From: Candidatus Pelagibacter sp.
GTDB lineage: Bacteria; Pseudomonadota; Alphaproteobacteria; Pelagibacterales; Pelagibacteraceae
NCBI GenBank assembly: GCA_002704185.1
Contig: PAFP01000016.1
Coordinates: forward strand, 2,527 to 8,081
Reading direction: 5' to 3'
DNA: 5,555 bases
Made by a program: the position numbers and the translations under genes. Shown here piece by piece: positions 1 to 5,555 of this stretch (its first letter is position 1; each line of letters opens with the position of its first letter). A model generated the notes under the pieces. That model had not been told where the DNA came from, did no database searches, and worked only from the letters and a program-made list of their open reading frames with translations.

Positions 1-1436
1 TTTTTTTTACTTAATCTTTTTTCTAAATTGAAAAGTTCCCATTTATGTCTGTTTAGGTCTCTGTTCCTTTTTGTGATTTTATACTTTGAAAAATCATTTG
101 CAGTGCCAAACAAAGAATTAAAATAAATTCCTGGTATTCCTTCTAGTGAAAACATAATTGCATGTGCTGCTAAAAATCTTTTTATTTTATAGTATCCATT
201 CTTATCAAAATCCGTTTTACTTAAAAGATCAAATAATGTGATATTGGCTTCATAGACTTTTTTTCCTTTTCCCTGAATTTTCCTATAAGAAAATTTGCCA
301 TTATTTTTTTTTATTCTAGAGAACATTTTGGAAGCTTGATTAAACGTTAAAATACCTTCTATAGGTCTCATCCCTATGCCGTCATGAGAAGCTAAGAAAT
401 TTAAATAAATATTACCATCTCGAGCTGGAGGCATAGACTTACTCCAATTAGAAATTTGTGAGCTATCCTCAAATAAAAGTGTGTAGGCAACTAAAGGAGG
501 TAAAGAAAAATTATATATCCAATGAGCCTCATCATTGTTTCCAAAATAACTTAAGTTTTGTTTGCCTGGTAAATTAGTTTCAGTAACTATTAAAGATTTA
601 GTATTTAATCTTTCTAAAATGATTCTAAATAGTTTAATAATCTCATGTGTTTGGGGCAGGTTAACACATTCTGTGTTAGTCTCCTTCCATAAATAGCCGA
701 CCGCATCTAATCTAAAGATTGAAATTCCTTTACTTATAAAAGTCATCATAATCTTTATAAAATCAATTAATACATCGGGATTTTTAAAATTAAGGTCAAC
801 TTGATCAGGGCTAAAAGTACACCAAAGTTTTTTTTGATTATCATAAAGTTTAAATTTTTGTAATAAAGTATGTTCTCGAGGTCTTACGACTTTCGATATA
901 TTAAATTTTTTATCTACAGAAAAGAAGTAATCTTTACCAGGATCTTTATTTCTCAAAAAATTTTTGAACCAGGTACTTTTGGAAGATGCATGATTTATGA
1001 CAATATCAGCCATAATATTTGCATCTTTTGATAATCTTTTTATATGATCCCAATTCCCAAATTTTTTTTCGATAATACTATGATCCTTAACTGCGAAACC
1101 GCTATCACTGCTAGAGGGGAAAAATGGAAGAAAATGTATGCAGTTAAAAATTTGTTTAAGTTTCTTTTTAAAGAAAATATTGAAAATATTTAGTGTATTT
1201 TTTTCACCTTTGGATTTAAGATTATCAGCATAAGATATTAATAGTATCGTTTTTTCAGAGCAAATATCCTCTTTCATTACTAACTTATTACTTTGATTGA
1301 AGTCTTTGATAAGGTCTTTGATTTTGCTCGAATAATAATATGTATTTACTTCTGGATTAACAGATCCATATATTTTTGATATCTTAAGTTGAATATCATC
1401 TTTATATATTTGTGATACTTTATTTAAATTTTTCAT
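1..1436 (-). CDS. GH13_18 phosphorylase, probable glucosylglycerate phosphorylase (3' end cut off by window edge)
   Basis: Reading the minus strand from the ATG at 1436 gives 478 codons without a stop, still open at the left edge. Family members are somewhat over 500 residues, so only the C-terminal part is missing. All four GH13 regions are visible: region I DIVINH (144-149); region II FRLDAVGYLWKE (241-252) with the expected nucleophile D244; region III TETNLPGKQNLSYFG (285-299) with acid/base E286; and region IV NFLASHDGIGMRP (346-358) with D352 as transition-state stabiliser. The LDAVGYLWKE and FLASHDGIG signatures mark subfamily GH13_18 (sucrose, glucosylglycerol and glucosylglycerate phosphorylases). 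Such enzymes split a glucoside with phosphate, giving glucose-1-phosphate. The glucosylglycerate assignment is inferred from the gpgS and phosphatase genes directly upstream. The protein should be cytoplasmic. The start overlaps the gpgS end by 17 bp, suggesting co-translation. Sucrose or glucosylglycerol phosphorylase remain possible; the family call is firm, the substrate is not. Confidence 0.88.
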   Translation of the reverse strand, partial: MKNLNKVSQIYKDDIQLKISKIYGSVNPEVNTYYYSSKIKDLIKDFNQSNKLVMKEDICSEKTILLISYADNLKSKGEKNTLNIFNIFFKKKLKQIFNCIHFLPFFPSSSDSGFAVKDHSIIEKKFGNWDHIKRLSKDANIMADIVINHASSKSTWFKNFLRNKDPGKDYFFSVDKKFNISKVVRPREHTLLQKFKLYDNQKKLWCTFSPDQVDLNFKNPDVLIDFIKIMMTFISKGISIFRLDAVGYLWKETNTECVNLPQTHEIIKLFRIILERLNTKSLIVTETNLPGKQNLSYFGNNDEAHWIYNFSLPPLVAYTLLFEDSSQISNWSKSMPPARDGNIYLNFLASHDGIGMRPIEGILTFNQASKMFSRIKKNNGKFSYRKIQGKGKKVYEANITLFDLLSKTDFDKNGYYKIKRFLAAHAIMFSLEGIPGIYFNSLFGTANDFSKYKITKRNRDLNRHKWELFNLEKRLSKK

Positions 1437-2640
1437 GATCTTTACTAACTGCATCTTTCAATCGATTTAAAGTTTCCGGTATCGCACTATTTACTCTGCT
1501 CCAAGTAGGTATAAACGGTGTCTCCATCGGATTTTCAAAAAAACTTTCCCCGGCTTTCATAATATTAAATGCAAATAACTCTACAGCTTTTTCTTCCGAG
1601 TGCCTATCAAATGACAAACCATTCATTACTGCATCACTTTTATAAATATCTATCATATCTAAAGCAGATCTATAGTATGTTGCTTTAATAGATCTAAATG
1701 TTTCAAGACTAAAAGAGTTTCCCTGTGTAGCAAGTTTTCTTATTAGAGTTTTAATAATATCAATTGACATTCTTGACAAACCTTTACTATCGTCTTCTGT
1801 TGATAAATCTTGGTGTTTGTGATCATAAGCGTCGGCTAAATCTATTTGACAAATAGAGTTAGATGAAAAATTTCTTTGCATTTCAGATAAAATTCCAATA
1901 TCCATTCCCCAATCAGTTGGTATTCTAAGTTCTTTTAATAAATCTTTTTTTAATGAAAATTCACCGGCTAAGGGATACTTAAAAGATTTCATAAACTCTA
2001 AATAATCATTTTTACCAATAGTTTTTTCCATTGCTACTAACATAGGATAAACTAATAGCCTTGAAGCTCTTCCATTTAATTTGCCTTTCGCGTATCTAGG
2101 GTAATAACCTTTACAAAATTCATAATTAAAATTTGGATTTGCTACAGGATAAAATAATTTAGCTAAAAGTCTTCTCTCGTATGTTATGATATCGCAGTCA
2201 TGTAAGGCAATTGCATCAGCTTGATTTCTAGCAAGCGCCATACCAATACAATACCAAACATTTCTACCTTTGCCCATTTCTTTAGGTGCTAATCCTTTTG
2301 ATTTTAAATTTTCATCAACTTTTTTTAAATTAGCGCCATCATTCCAAAGAATAGAAAAAGATATTTTTAACTTTTTAAAAAAATCCCAAGCTTTTTTAGC
2401 CTGATTCTCATTAGCTTTATCTAGACCAATAATAATATGATTTATATAATTTGTTTTATTTATTTCTTCTATAATTTTCGGTAATGCTGTTCCCTCAAGC
2501 TCTGAATATAAACAAGGTAATATTAATTCTAGATTTTTATTTTTAGAGATGATCTCTAACTCTTTTTCAAACTCATCAGTTCTTCTAACTTTAAAATCAT
2601 GTAAATTTGCAACTATTCCATCTTGTGAAAAATCAGTCAT
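1420..2640 (-). CDS. gpgS: Glucosyl-3-phosphoglycerate synthase (GT81 family)
   Basis: This 406-residue retaining glycosyltransferase should transfer glucose from an NDP-glucose donor to 3-phosphoglycerate, giving glucosyl-3-phosphoglycerate, the first step of glucosylglycerate synthesis. The GT-A nucleotide-binding half (about 35-150) ends in a DxD metal/nucleotide motif, DCD at 148-150 in ALHDCDIITY. The acceptor-site segments follow: NGRASRL (189-195), PLAGEFSL (223-230) and WGMDIGIL (244-251), matching the GR(V/A)T, GGE and YG(V/M)(E/D)IG motifs of characterised GpgS enzymes. A late AYDHKHQDLS segment (271-280) supplies the conserved metal-site histidine. The N-terminal start resembles other GpgS proteins, and the length fits the roughly 400-residue bacterial/archaeal form rather than the shorter mycobacterial one. 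It lies 17 bp after the phosphatase gene and overlaps the phosphorylase gene. No Shine-Dalgarno sequence is seen. A mannosyl donor preference cannot be fully excluded, but mannosyl-3-phosphoglycerate synthases are normally GT55. Confidence 0.9.
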   Translation of the reverse strand: MTDFSQDGIVANLHDFKVRRTDEFEKELEIISKNKNLELILPCLYSELEGTALPKIIEEINKTNYINHIIIGLDKANENQAKKAWDFFKKLKISFSILWNDGANLKKVDENLKSKGLAPKEMGKGRNVWYCIGMALARNQADAIALHDCDIITYERRLLAKLFYPVANPNFNYEFCKGYYPRYAKGKLNGRASRLLVYPMLVAMEKTIGKNDYLEFMKSFKYPLAGEFSLKKDLLKELRIPTDWGMDIGILSEMQRNFSSNSICQIDLADAYDHKHQDLSTEDDSKGLSRMSIDIIKTLIRKLATQGNSFSLETFRSIKATYYRSALDMIDIYKSDAVMNGLSFDRHSEEKAVELFAFNIMKAGESFFENPMETPFIPTWSRVNSAIPETLNRLKDAVSKDHEKFK

Positions 2641-2657
2641 ATTTTAATTTTAAATAA

Positions 2658-3458
2658 TTAATGTATTTTTTCTAGGGCTATTTTGACTACCTCTAACCAT
2701 CCAAGTGGCGCCTCGACACTTGAAATAGTATAGTTTTCATTAATTATTAAGTTTTTGTTATTTTTATTTTTTACTAGGCATGGGAATTCAACGTTATTCA
2801 ACATTTCTAGGTCATTTGGGCTATCACCTACCCCAATAGTATAAACATTTTCGAACTCTTTAAAATTACTTAATAAATCTAAAACTTTTTTCATAGCCAA
2901 AGCTTTATTAACTTGATCCCCAATACTAATTACTCGACCACCTTCATTTAGAGATAAATCTAATTCTCTACAAAATAATTTAAGATTTTCTTTTTCAATT
3001 TCTGAACCTTTAAAATCTAATAATACTGTGTGCTTTCTATTTAAAGCCATTTTTAGTTTGTTATTTGTTAATCCCAAAATCTTACTTTGATCATTTGTTT
3101 CCATATCATTTAAAAAATTACAATTTGATAGAAGGCTATTACTAAAATTTTTATCTATAATGCTTTGTATCTCATCTATATTTTTCGCAAGCTTGATTTC
3201 ACCTGGCAAATCTGAATTATATATATTTAAATTTTGTATTGTAGATCCGTTTTCAGATATGAAAGGAACTTTGTAATTTAAATCATTAATAAAGTCTTGA
3301 ATCTCTAAAGCAGTTTTGCTTGAATTGGGAATTATTTTAATTCCTTTTTTTAAGCAATCTCGTAAATAATTTTTTATCTCATCAAATTTGAAACTTGTAT
3401 GGTTAAGCAAAGACCCGTCAAGATCAGTAAATATTATAATATTTTTTTTTTTTCTCAT
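2658..3458 (-). CDS. HAD-IIB phosphatase, mannosyl/glucosyl-3-phosphoglycerate phosphatase
   Basis: A 266-residue cytoplasmic HAD-superfamily hydrolase of the mannosyl-3-phosphoglycerate phosphatase (MpgP/YedP) type. Motif I is TDLDGSLL (11-18), with D12 as predicted nucleophile and D14 as general acid/base. Motif II is PNSSKT (44-49), followed by the conserved ENGS (69-72). The motif III lysine is probably K185 (VNKALAMKK), and motif IV is GVGDSPND (209-216). The C-terminal APLGWLEVV resembles the GPxGW ending of the family. Next to gpgS it should dephosphorylate glucosyl-3-phosphoglycerate to glucosylglycerate; known MpgP-type enzymes often accept both glucosyl and mannosyl substrates, so the symbols gpgP and mpgP would both be defensible. 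Its ATG shares an ATGA overlap with the smr stop, implying translational coupling. Codons 2-6 are an unbroken run of 12 A residues, a potential slippage site. Confidence 0.87.
   Translation of the reverse strand: MRKKKNIIIFTDLDGSLLNHTSFKFDEIKNYLRDCLKKGIKIIPNSSKTALEIQDFINDLNYKVPFISENGSTIQNLNIYNSDLPGEIKLAKNIDEIQSIIDKNFSNSLLSNCNFLNDMETNDQSKILGLTNNKLKMALNRKHTVLLDFKGSEIEKENLKLFCRELDLSLNEGGRVISIGDQVNKALAMKKVLDLLSNFKEFENVYTIGVGDSPNDLEMLNNVEFPCLVKNKNNKNLIINENYTISSVEAPLGWLEVVKIALEKIH
3442..3453 (-). repeat. A12 homopolymer in the first codons of the phosphatase gene
   Basis: Twelve consecutive T on the + strand (A on the coding strand) encode the end of Arg2, Lys3-Lys5 and the start of Asn6. A gain or loss of one base would shift the frame almost at once, and polymerase slippage on runs of this length is well known. 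The tract starts only a few bases after the ATGA junction with smr. It is the longest homopolymer noticed in the window. Confidence 0.9.
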
Positions 3459-3886
3459 TTTTTGAAAAAAACTATTATTGCTCCTTCTCCTCCTAAATCC
3501 TGTGGCGCAGTAGTTATACTCACAATTTTTTCAGAATACTGATTTTGAATGAATTCAGGAATTGCATGCTTTAATAATCTAAGATCCTTTGATACATATG
3601 GATCAGCCTGGTAATTAGAATGAATTCCTTTGCCGGTAATAAATAAAATTTTACGATATTTTTTATTTAACGCTAAAGAAATAGTATCTGCAACTTTTTT
3701 TTCTGCTTCATTTAATTTAAGACCATGTAAATCTACTTTTAAATCAAATATTCTGTTTTTTTTATTAAGTGGAGATATATTTTTTTGATCTTTATCTTCT
3801 ACAGTTTCTGTATTTGTAATAAAGTTGAGCCAGTCTTTTTTGTCTTTATCAGATATCTTAATGTTTTGTTTTTTCTTCGCTGGCAT
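3455..3886 (-). CDS. Smr (small MutS-related) domain protein
   Basis: A protein of 143 residues from the ATG at 3886; a GTG one codon earlier (3889) would add a single residue. The first 45 or so residues are polar, Lys/Asp-rich and probably disordered. The rest is one Smr domain, with VDLHGL (about 52-57) matching the LDLHG signature, ILFITGKGIHS (about 80-90) matching the TGRG-HS motif, and GGEGAIIVFFKK at the C-terminus matching the GGxGAxxV end of the domain. Smr domains have nicking-endonuclease or RNA-cleaving activity in studied members; the substrate of stand-alone alphaproteobacterial versions such as this is unclear. It overlaps the 3' end of timA by 29 bp and the phosphatase start by 4 bp (ATGA). 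In many alphaproteobacteria a lytic transglycosylase gene (mltA) sits between timA and smr; here there is no room for one. Confidence 0.88.
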   Translation of the reverse strand: MPAKKKQNIKISDKDKKDWLNFITNTETVEDKDQKNISPLNKKNRIFDLKVDLHGLKLNEAEKKVADTISLALNKKYRKILFITGKGIHSNYQADPYVSKDLRLLKHAIPEFIQNQYSEKIVSITTAPQDLGGEGAIIVFFKK

Positions 3887-4469
3887 CACTGGAGAGTTCT
3901 GTTAAATACCATGTAGGATTTTTATCTTTAAGGTTTCTTTCAAATATCCAAACATCGGTAACAGTTTTTATTTTTTCTGGGTCTCCCTCTATAACCATCC
4001 CTGAATTGTTTTTTAAGCAATTAACTATTTCACTAACAAATTTAGTTTTTATTTTATAATGAGTATCTTTTTTATCGATATTTTCAATTTTGGTTTCCTT
4101 AATGCCAATAAAAGTAAGTTCTGATGTAATTTGTTTACTTTTTCTTTCTTCAATTATTTTAGAAAATTCACTAAATAAATTTTCTGTTAACAAAGGTTTT
4201 AGGGAATTTTTATTACCTTTAGCAAATGCATCAATGATCATTTCATAAGCAGCCTCGGCACCCTTTTTGAAAGTAGTTTCATCAAAAGTTTCGTTTTGTT
4301 TTTTAATATTTTGTGGGTTAATTGAAAAATTTTCTTTATTTTGATTAAATCTAGGTTTTATTGGAATATCGTCAGCTCCTTTGCCAAGAACATTTCTTAG
4401 ACGTAAAAATATAAAGCCAGCCAACATTGCTAGCAAAATTATGTCGATATATCCAAAATTTTCTGTCAT
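3858..4469 (-). CDS. Tim44-like membrane-anchored protein TimA
   Basis: A 203-residue protein with an N-terminal membrane segment (about 7-22, IDIILLAMLAGFIFLR) followed by a charged linker (about 25-62) and a Tim44-like domain (about 65-193). The domain shows the usual landmarks: FKKGAEAAYEMIIDAFAKG (67-85), FVSEIVNCLK (144-153), EGDPEK (161-166), TDVWIFER (171-178) and NPTWYLTE (184-191). It is the alphaproteobacterial relative of the mitochondrial import-motor subunit Tim44. In bacteria it is an inner-membrane protein of unsettled function with the domain on the cytoplasmic side. It is the first gene of the left-hand operon, divergent from fxsA across 51 bp, a common alphaproteobacterial arrangement. 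A perfect TATAAT lies just 8 bp before its ATG, so the mRNA may be nearly leaderless. Confidence 0.9.
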   Translation of the reverse strand: MTENFGYIDIILLAMLAGFIFLRLRNVLGKGADDIPIKPRFNQNKENFSINPQNIKKQNETFDETTFKKGAEAAYEMIIDAFAKGNKNSLKPLLTENLFSEFSKIIEERKSKQITSELTFIGIKETKIENIDKKDTHYKIKTKFVSEIVNCLKNNSGMVIEGDPEKIKTVTDVWIFERNLKDKNPTWYLTELSSDASEEKTKH

Positions 4470-4477
4470 AACTTGTA

Positions 4478-4483
4478 ATTATA
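4478..4483 (-). promoter_or_regulatory. Candidate -10 box for the timA operon
   Basis: The minus strand reads TATAAT, a perfect sigma-70 -10 consensus, ending 8 bp before the timA ATG at 4469. Transcription would start within a base or two of the ATG, giving a leaderless or nearly leaderless message. The best -35-like hexamer at 18-bp spacing (TTATCT) matches only three of six consensus bases. In DNA this A+T-rich a chance match is quite possible. Confidence 0.4.
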
Positions 4484-4492
4484 TAAAAAATA

Positions 4493-4508
4493 ATTATCTC
4501 AAGATAAT
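4493..4508. repeat. Perfect 7-bp inverted repeat, possible operator
   Basis: ATTATCT and AGATAAT are exact reverse complements separated by CA, forming a 16-bp dyad in the middle of the divergent promoter region. Its size and placement would suit a dimeric regulator controlling both arms, or it may simply include the fxsA -10 element (GATAAT, 4503-4508). The arms are A+T-rich, so chance occurrence is plausible. Confidence 0.4.
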
Positions 4509-4520
4509 AGAATAAACTAA

Positions 4521-4937
4521 ATGCAATTTACACTACTATTTTTATTATTTGTCCCATTAATTGAAATCTATTTTATGATTAAAATAGGTGCTTTTATCGG
4601 AGCTTTCAATACTATAATGGCGACGCTTTTGACCGCAGGTATAGGTCTCTATTTTGTTAAGCAACAAGGGTTGGCAACTGTTATGTCAGCGATAAACTCT
4701 TTATCAAGAAACAATAGCCCTATATTTGAAATTCTTGGAGGCTTTTGCTTAGTCATTGCAGCAATTTGTTTAATCATACCAGGATTTATTACAGATATCA
4801 TAGGTGCACTACTAGTTTTTCCACTTACGAGAAATTTCATCCTCAAAGTAATTTTAAAACAAAATAGTGAATCTGGAAAAAACACCAATAAAGTTATTGA
4901 GATAGAACCAGACGAAATTGATGAGCGAAAAGAATAA
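4521..4937 (+). CDS. fxsA: FxsA family inner-membrane protein
   Basis: A 138-residue protein with hydrophobic segments at about 3-20, 23-45 and 70-103, and a polar, acidic cytoplasmic tail (113-138). It carries the family's landmarks: VPLIEIYFMI near the N-terminus (11-20) with a conserved Glu, and IPGFITDIIGALLVFPLTR (86-104), matching the PGF(L/I)TD motif and its following hydrophobic stretch. FxsA in E. coli relieves exclusion of phage T7 when overproduced on F-plasmid strains; its normal role is unknown. The ATG at 4521 is the first after the divergent promoter region and gives a full-length family member. Its 3' end overlaps the secB start by 17 bp, so the two are probably co-transcribed. 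Confidence 0.9.
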   Translation: MQFTLLFLLFVPLIEIYFMIKIGAFIGAFNTIMATLLTAGIGLYFVKQQGLATVMSAINSLSRNNSPIFEILGGFCLVIAAICLIIPGFITDIIGALLVFPLTRNFILKVILKQNSESGKNTNKVIEIEPDEIDERKE

Positions 4938-5358
4938 TTCAAAGTACGAAATTATAGCTAAATATGTTAAGGATATTTCTTTTGAGATACCAACGCCAGA
5001 GGCGTATGTTGAAGCAGCACAAAATCTTGGATCTTACGTAACAAAAATAGATTTTAAGAGCAACCCGTATAAAGGTAGTTTAATAGAATTGAACTGTAAA
5101 CTAATAATTGAAGCTCCAGAGAACGTAAAAAATAAAATTAGGTCCGAAGTTGTAATGGCCATAGTTTTTAAAATAACCGATACTAGTTTGAAACAAGAAG
5201 AAGTTAAAAAAATGATTCTTGTAACAATTCCATCCGAAAATTTTGATTTTATTAAGGATATGGTAACAGACTTATTTAGAAAATCTGGTTTTAAAAACTT
5301 TAACTTTAATAAAGAAATTGACTTTGAAGGTCTTTATAATCAACAACAATCAAACTAA
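4921..5358 (+). CDS. secB: Protein-export chaperone SecB
   Basis: A 145-residue cytoplasmic chaperone that, as a tetramer, holds preproteins unfolded and passes them to SecA. The match to SecB is clear at both ends: YVKDISFEIP (15-24) corresponds to the YxKDxSFExP signature of the first strand, and the final helix and tail, from FIKDMVTDLFRKSGF (110-124) to IDFEGLYNQQQ (133-143), correspond to the family's C-terminal helix and NFDALYxxxL ending. The middle is diverged and the CPxxLFPYxR segment of enterobacterial SecB is replaced by IPSENFDFIKD, as in other reduced lineages. The ATG at 4921 is preferred over the TTG one codon upstream. It overlaps fxsA by 17 bp, and its stop interlocks with that of the convergent dnaQ. 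Confidence 0.86.
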   Translation: MSEKNNSKYEIIAKYVKDISFEIPTPEAYVEAAQNLGSYVTKIDFKSNPYKGSLIELNCKLIIEAPENVKNKIRSEVVMAIVFKITDTSLKQEEVKKMILVTIPSENFDFIKDMVTDLFRKSGFKNFNFNKEIDFEGLYNQQQSN

Positions 5359-5555
5359 TTTAAAATTTTAGATTTTGGTAAGTTTTTTTTTAAAAAAGTC
5401 TGATACTCATTTATTTGATCTTCTGATATATCAATAATAATTTGTTTACGATCTTTAATAAATAAATTCTTATTATTTGAACTATTTACAACATCTATCG
5501 ACAAATCGAGTGTGGGTTCTTTTTTATCAATTAAATCTATGTAAACTTTGGTTAA
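5355..5555 (-). CDS. dnaQ: DNA polymerase III epsilon subunit, C-terminal fragment (5' part beyond window)
   Basis: The minus strand is open from the right edge to a TAG at 5355-5357, giving the last 66 residues of a longer protein. The fragment begins LTKVYIDLIDKKEPTLDLS, which lines up with the end of the alphaproteobacterial DnaQ exonuclease domain (typically LLAxVYLELxGGRQPGL). It is followed by a variable linker and a short helix, ISEDQINEYQTFLKKNL, like the ExxxHxxFLxxL tail of DnaQ. The exonuclease motifs lie outside the window. DnaQ is the 3'-5' proofreading subunit of the replicative polymerase. The placement, convergent with secB, is the usual alphaproteobacterial order and strengthens the call. 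The identification rests on a short, weakly conserved segment plus synteny. Confidence 0.68.
   Translation of the reverse strand, partial: LTKVYIDLIDKKEPTLDLSIDVVNSSNNKNLFIKDRKQIIIDISEDQINEYQTFLKKNLPKSKILN

Larger units (their letters stand above)
4470..4520. promoter_or_regulatory. Divergent promoter region between timA and fxsA
   Basis: This 51-bp, almost pure A+T gap is the only place where both transcription units can start. It must hold promoters facing both ways unless transcription begins inside a neighbouring gene. It contains a perfect TATAAT toward timA and a 16-bp dyad (4493-4508) whose right arm includes GATAAT, a possible -10 for fxsA. No good -35 box is seen for either direction. 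The role follows from the divergent layout; exact start sites are inference. Confidence 0.6.

Noticed and set aside
1..8. T8 at the window start as a terminator tail
   Set aside because: It reads as lysine codons inside the still-open phosphorylase frame, and no hairpin lies beside it.
1..1419. Long stretch that might be taken as non-coding
   Set aside because: Direct translation of the minus strand gives an uninterrupted frame with all four GH13 motifs, so it is a gene truncated by the window rather than an intergenic region.
3887..3889. GTG as the smr start
   Set aside because: An ATG is the very next codon; the difference is one residue and the ATG is the simpler choice.
4918..4920. TTG as the secB start
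   Set aside because: An ATG follows immediately in frame, adds no loss of conserved sequence, and is the more usual start.
4649..4942. Minus-strand open frame of 97 codons opposite fxsA
   Set aside because: It lies almost wholly within the well-supported fxsA gene, has no recognisable domain, and its composition is that expected from an antisense frame of a membrane protein gene.
5381..5398. T-run followed by A-run as a rho-independent terminator for secB
   Set aside because: The flanking bases do not pair, there is no GC stem, and the stretch is explained as Lys/Phe/Leu codons of the dnaQ frame on the other strand.
1..5555. CRISPR arrays, tRNA or rRNA genes, insertion sequences, prophage or defence systems
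   Set aside because: No spaced direct repeats, cloverleaf-like segments, terminal inverted repeats or transposase, integrase or defence motifs were seen on either strand; almost every base is accounted for by the listed genes.

Overview
The window is very A+T-rich and tightly packed. Its gene content and order point to a streamlined alphaproteobacterium, most likely a marine SAR11-like (Pelagibacterales) cell or a similar lineage. The evidence is the alphaproteobacterial neighbourhood dnaQ / secB / fxsA / timA (Tim44-like) / smr, the near-absence of intergenic DNA, several overlapping genes, and low-GC, Lys/Asn/Ile-rich proteins. The taxonomic placement is an inference from composition and synteny; no marker gene such as 16S rRNA is present.

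Layout: A 51-bp divergent intergenic region (4470-4520) separates two transcription units. To the right (+ strand) lie fxsA, a small membrane protein, and secB, an export chaperone, which overlap each other. secB meets the C-terminal end of a convergent gene recognisable as dnaQ (DNA polymerase III epsilon), and the two stop codons interlock. To the left (- strand) runs an apparent five-gene operon: timA, smr, a HAD-family mannosyl/glucosyl-3-phosphoglycerate phosphatase, a GT81 glucosyl-3-phosphoglycerate synthase, and a GH13_18 phosphorylase. The phosphorylase is cut off by the window's left edge and was worked out by reading the minus strand directly. All junctions except phosphatase/synthase (17-bp gap) are overlaps.

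How the genes work together: the last three genes of the left operon form what looks like a complete make-and-recycle module for the nitrogen-free compatible solute glucosylglycerate. GpgS joins NDP-glucose to 3-phosphoglycerate, and the HAD phosphatase removes the phosphate to give glucosylglycerate. The GH13_18 enzyme, by context a glucosylglycerate phosphorylase, would split the solute with inorganic phosphate into glucose-1-phosphate and glycerate. This module is joined by an ATGA overlap to an envelope/housekeeping block (timA-smr). The fxsA-secB arm and TimA all concern the cell envelope or protein export.

No rRNA, tRNA, CRISPR array, insertion sequence or prophage feature is visible, and no stretch over 300 bases lacks a gene. 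No start codon has a convincing Shine-Dalgarno sequence.
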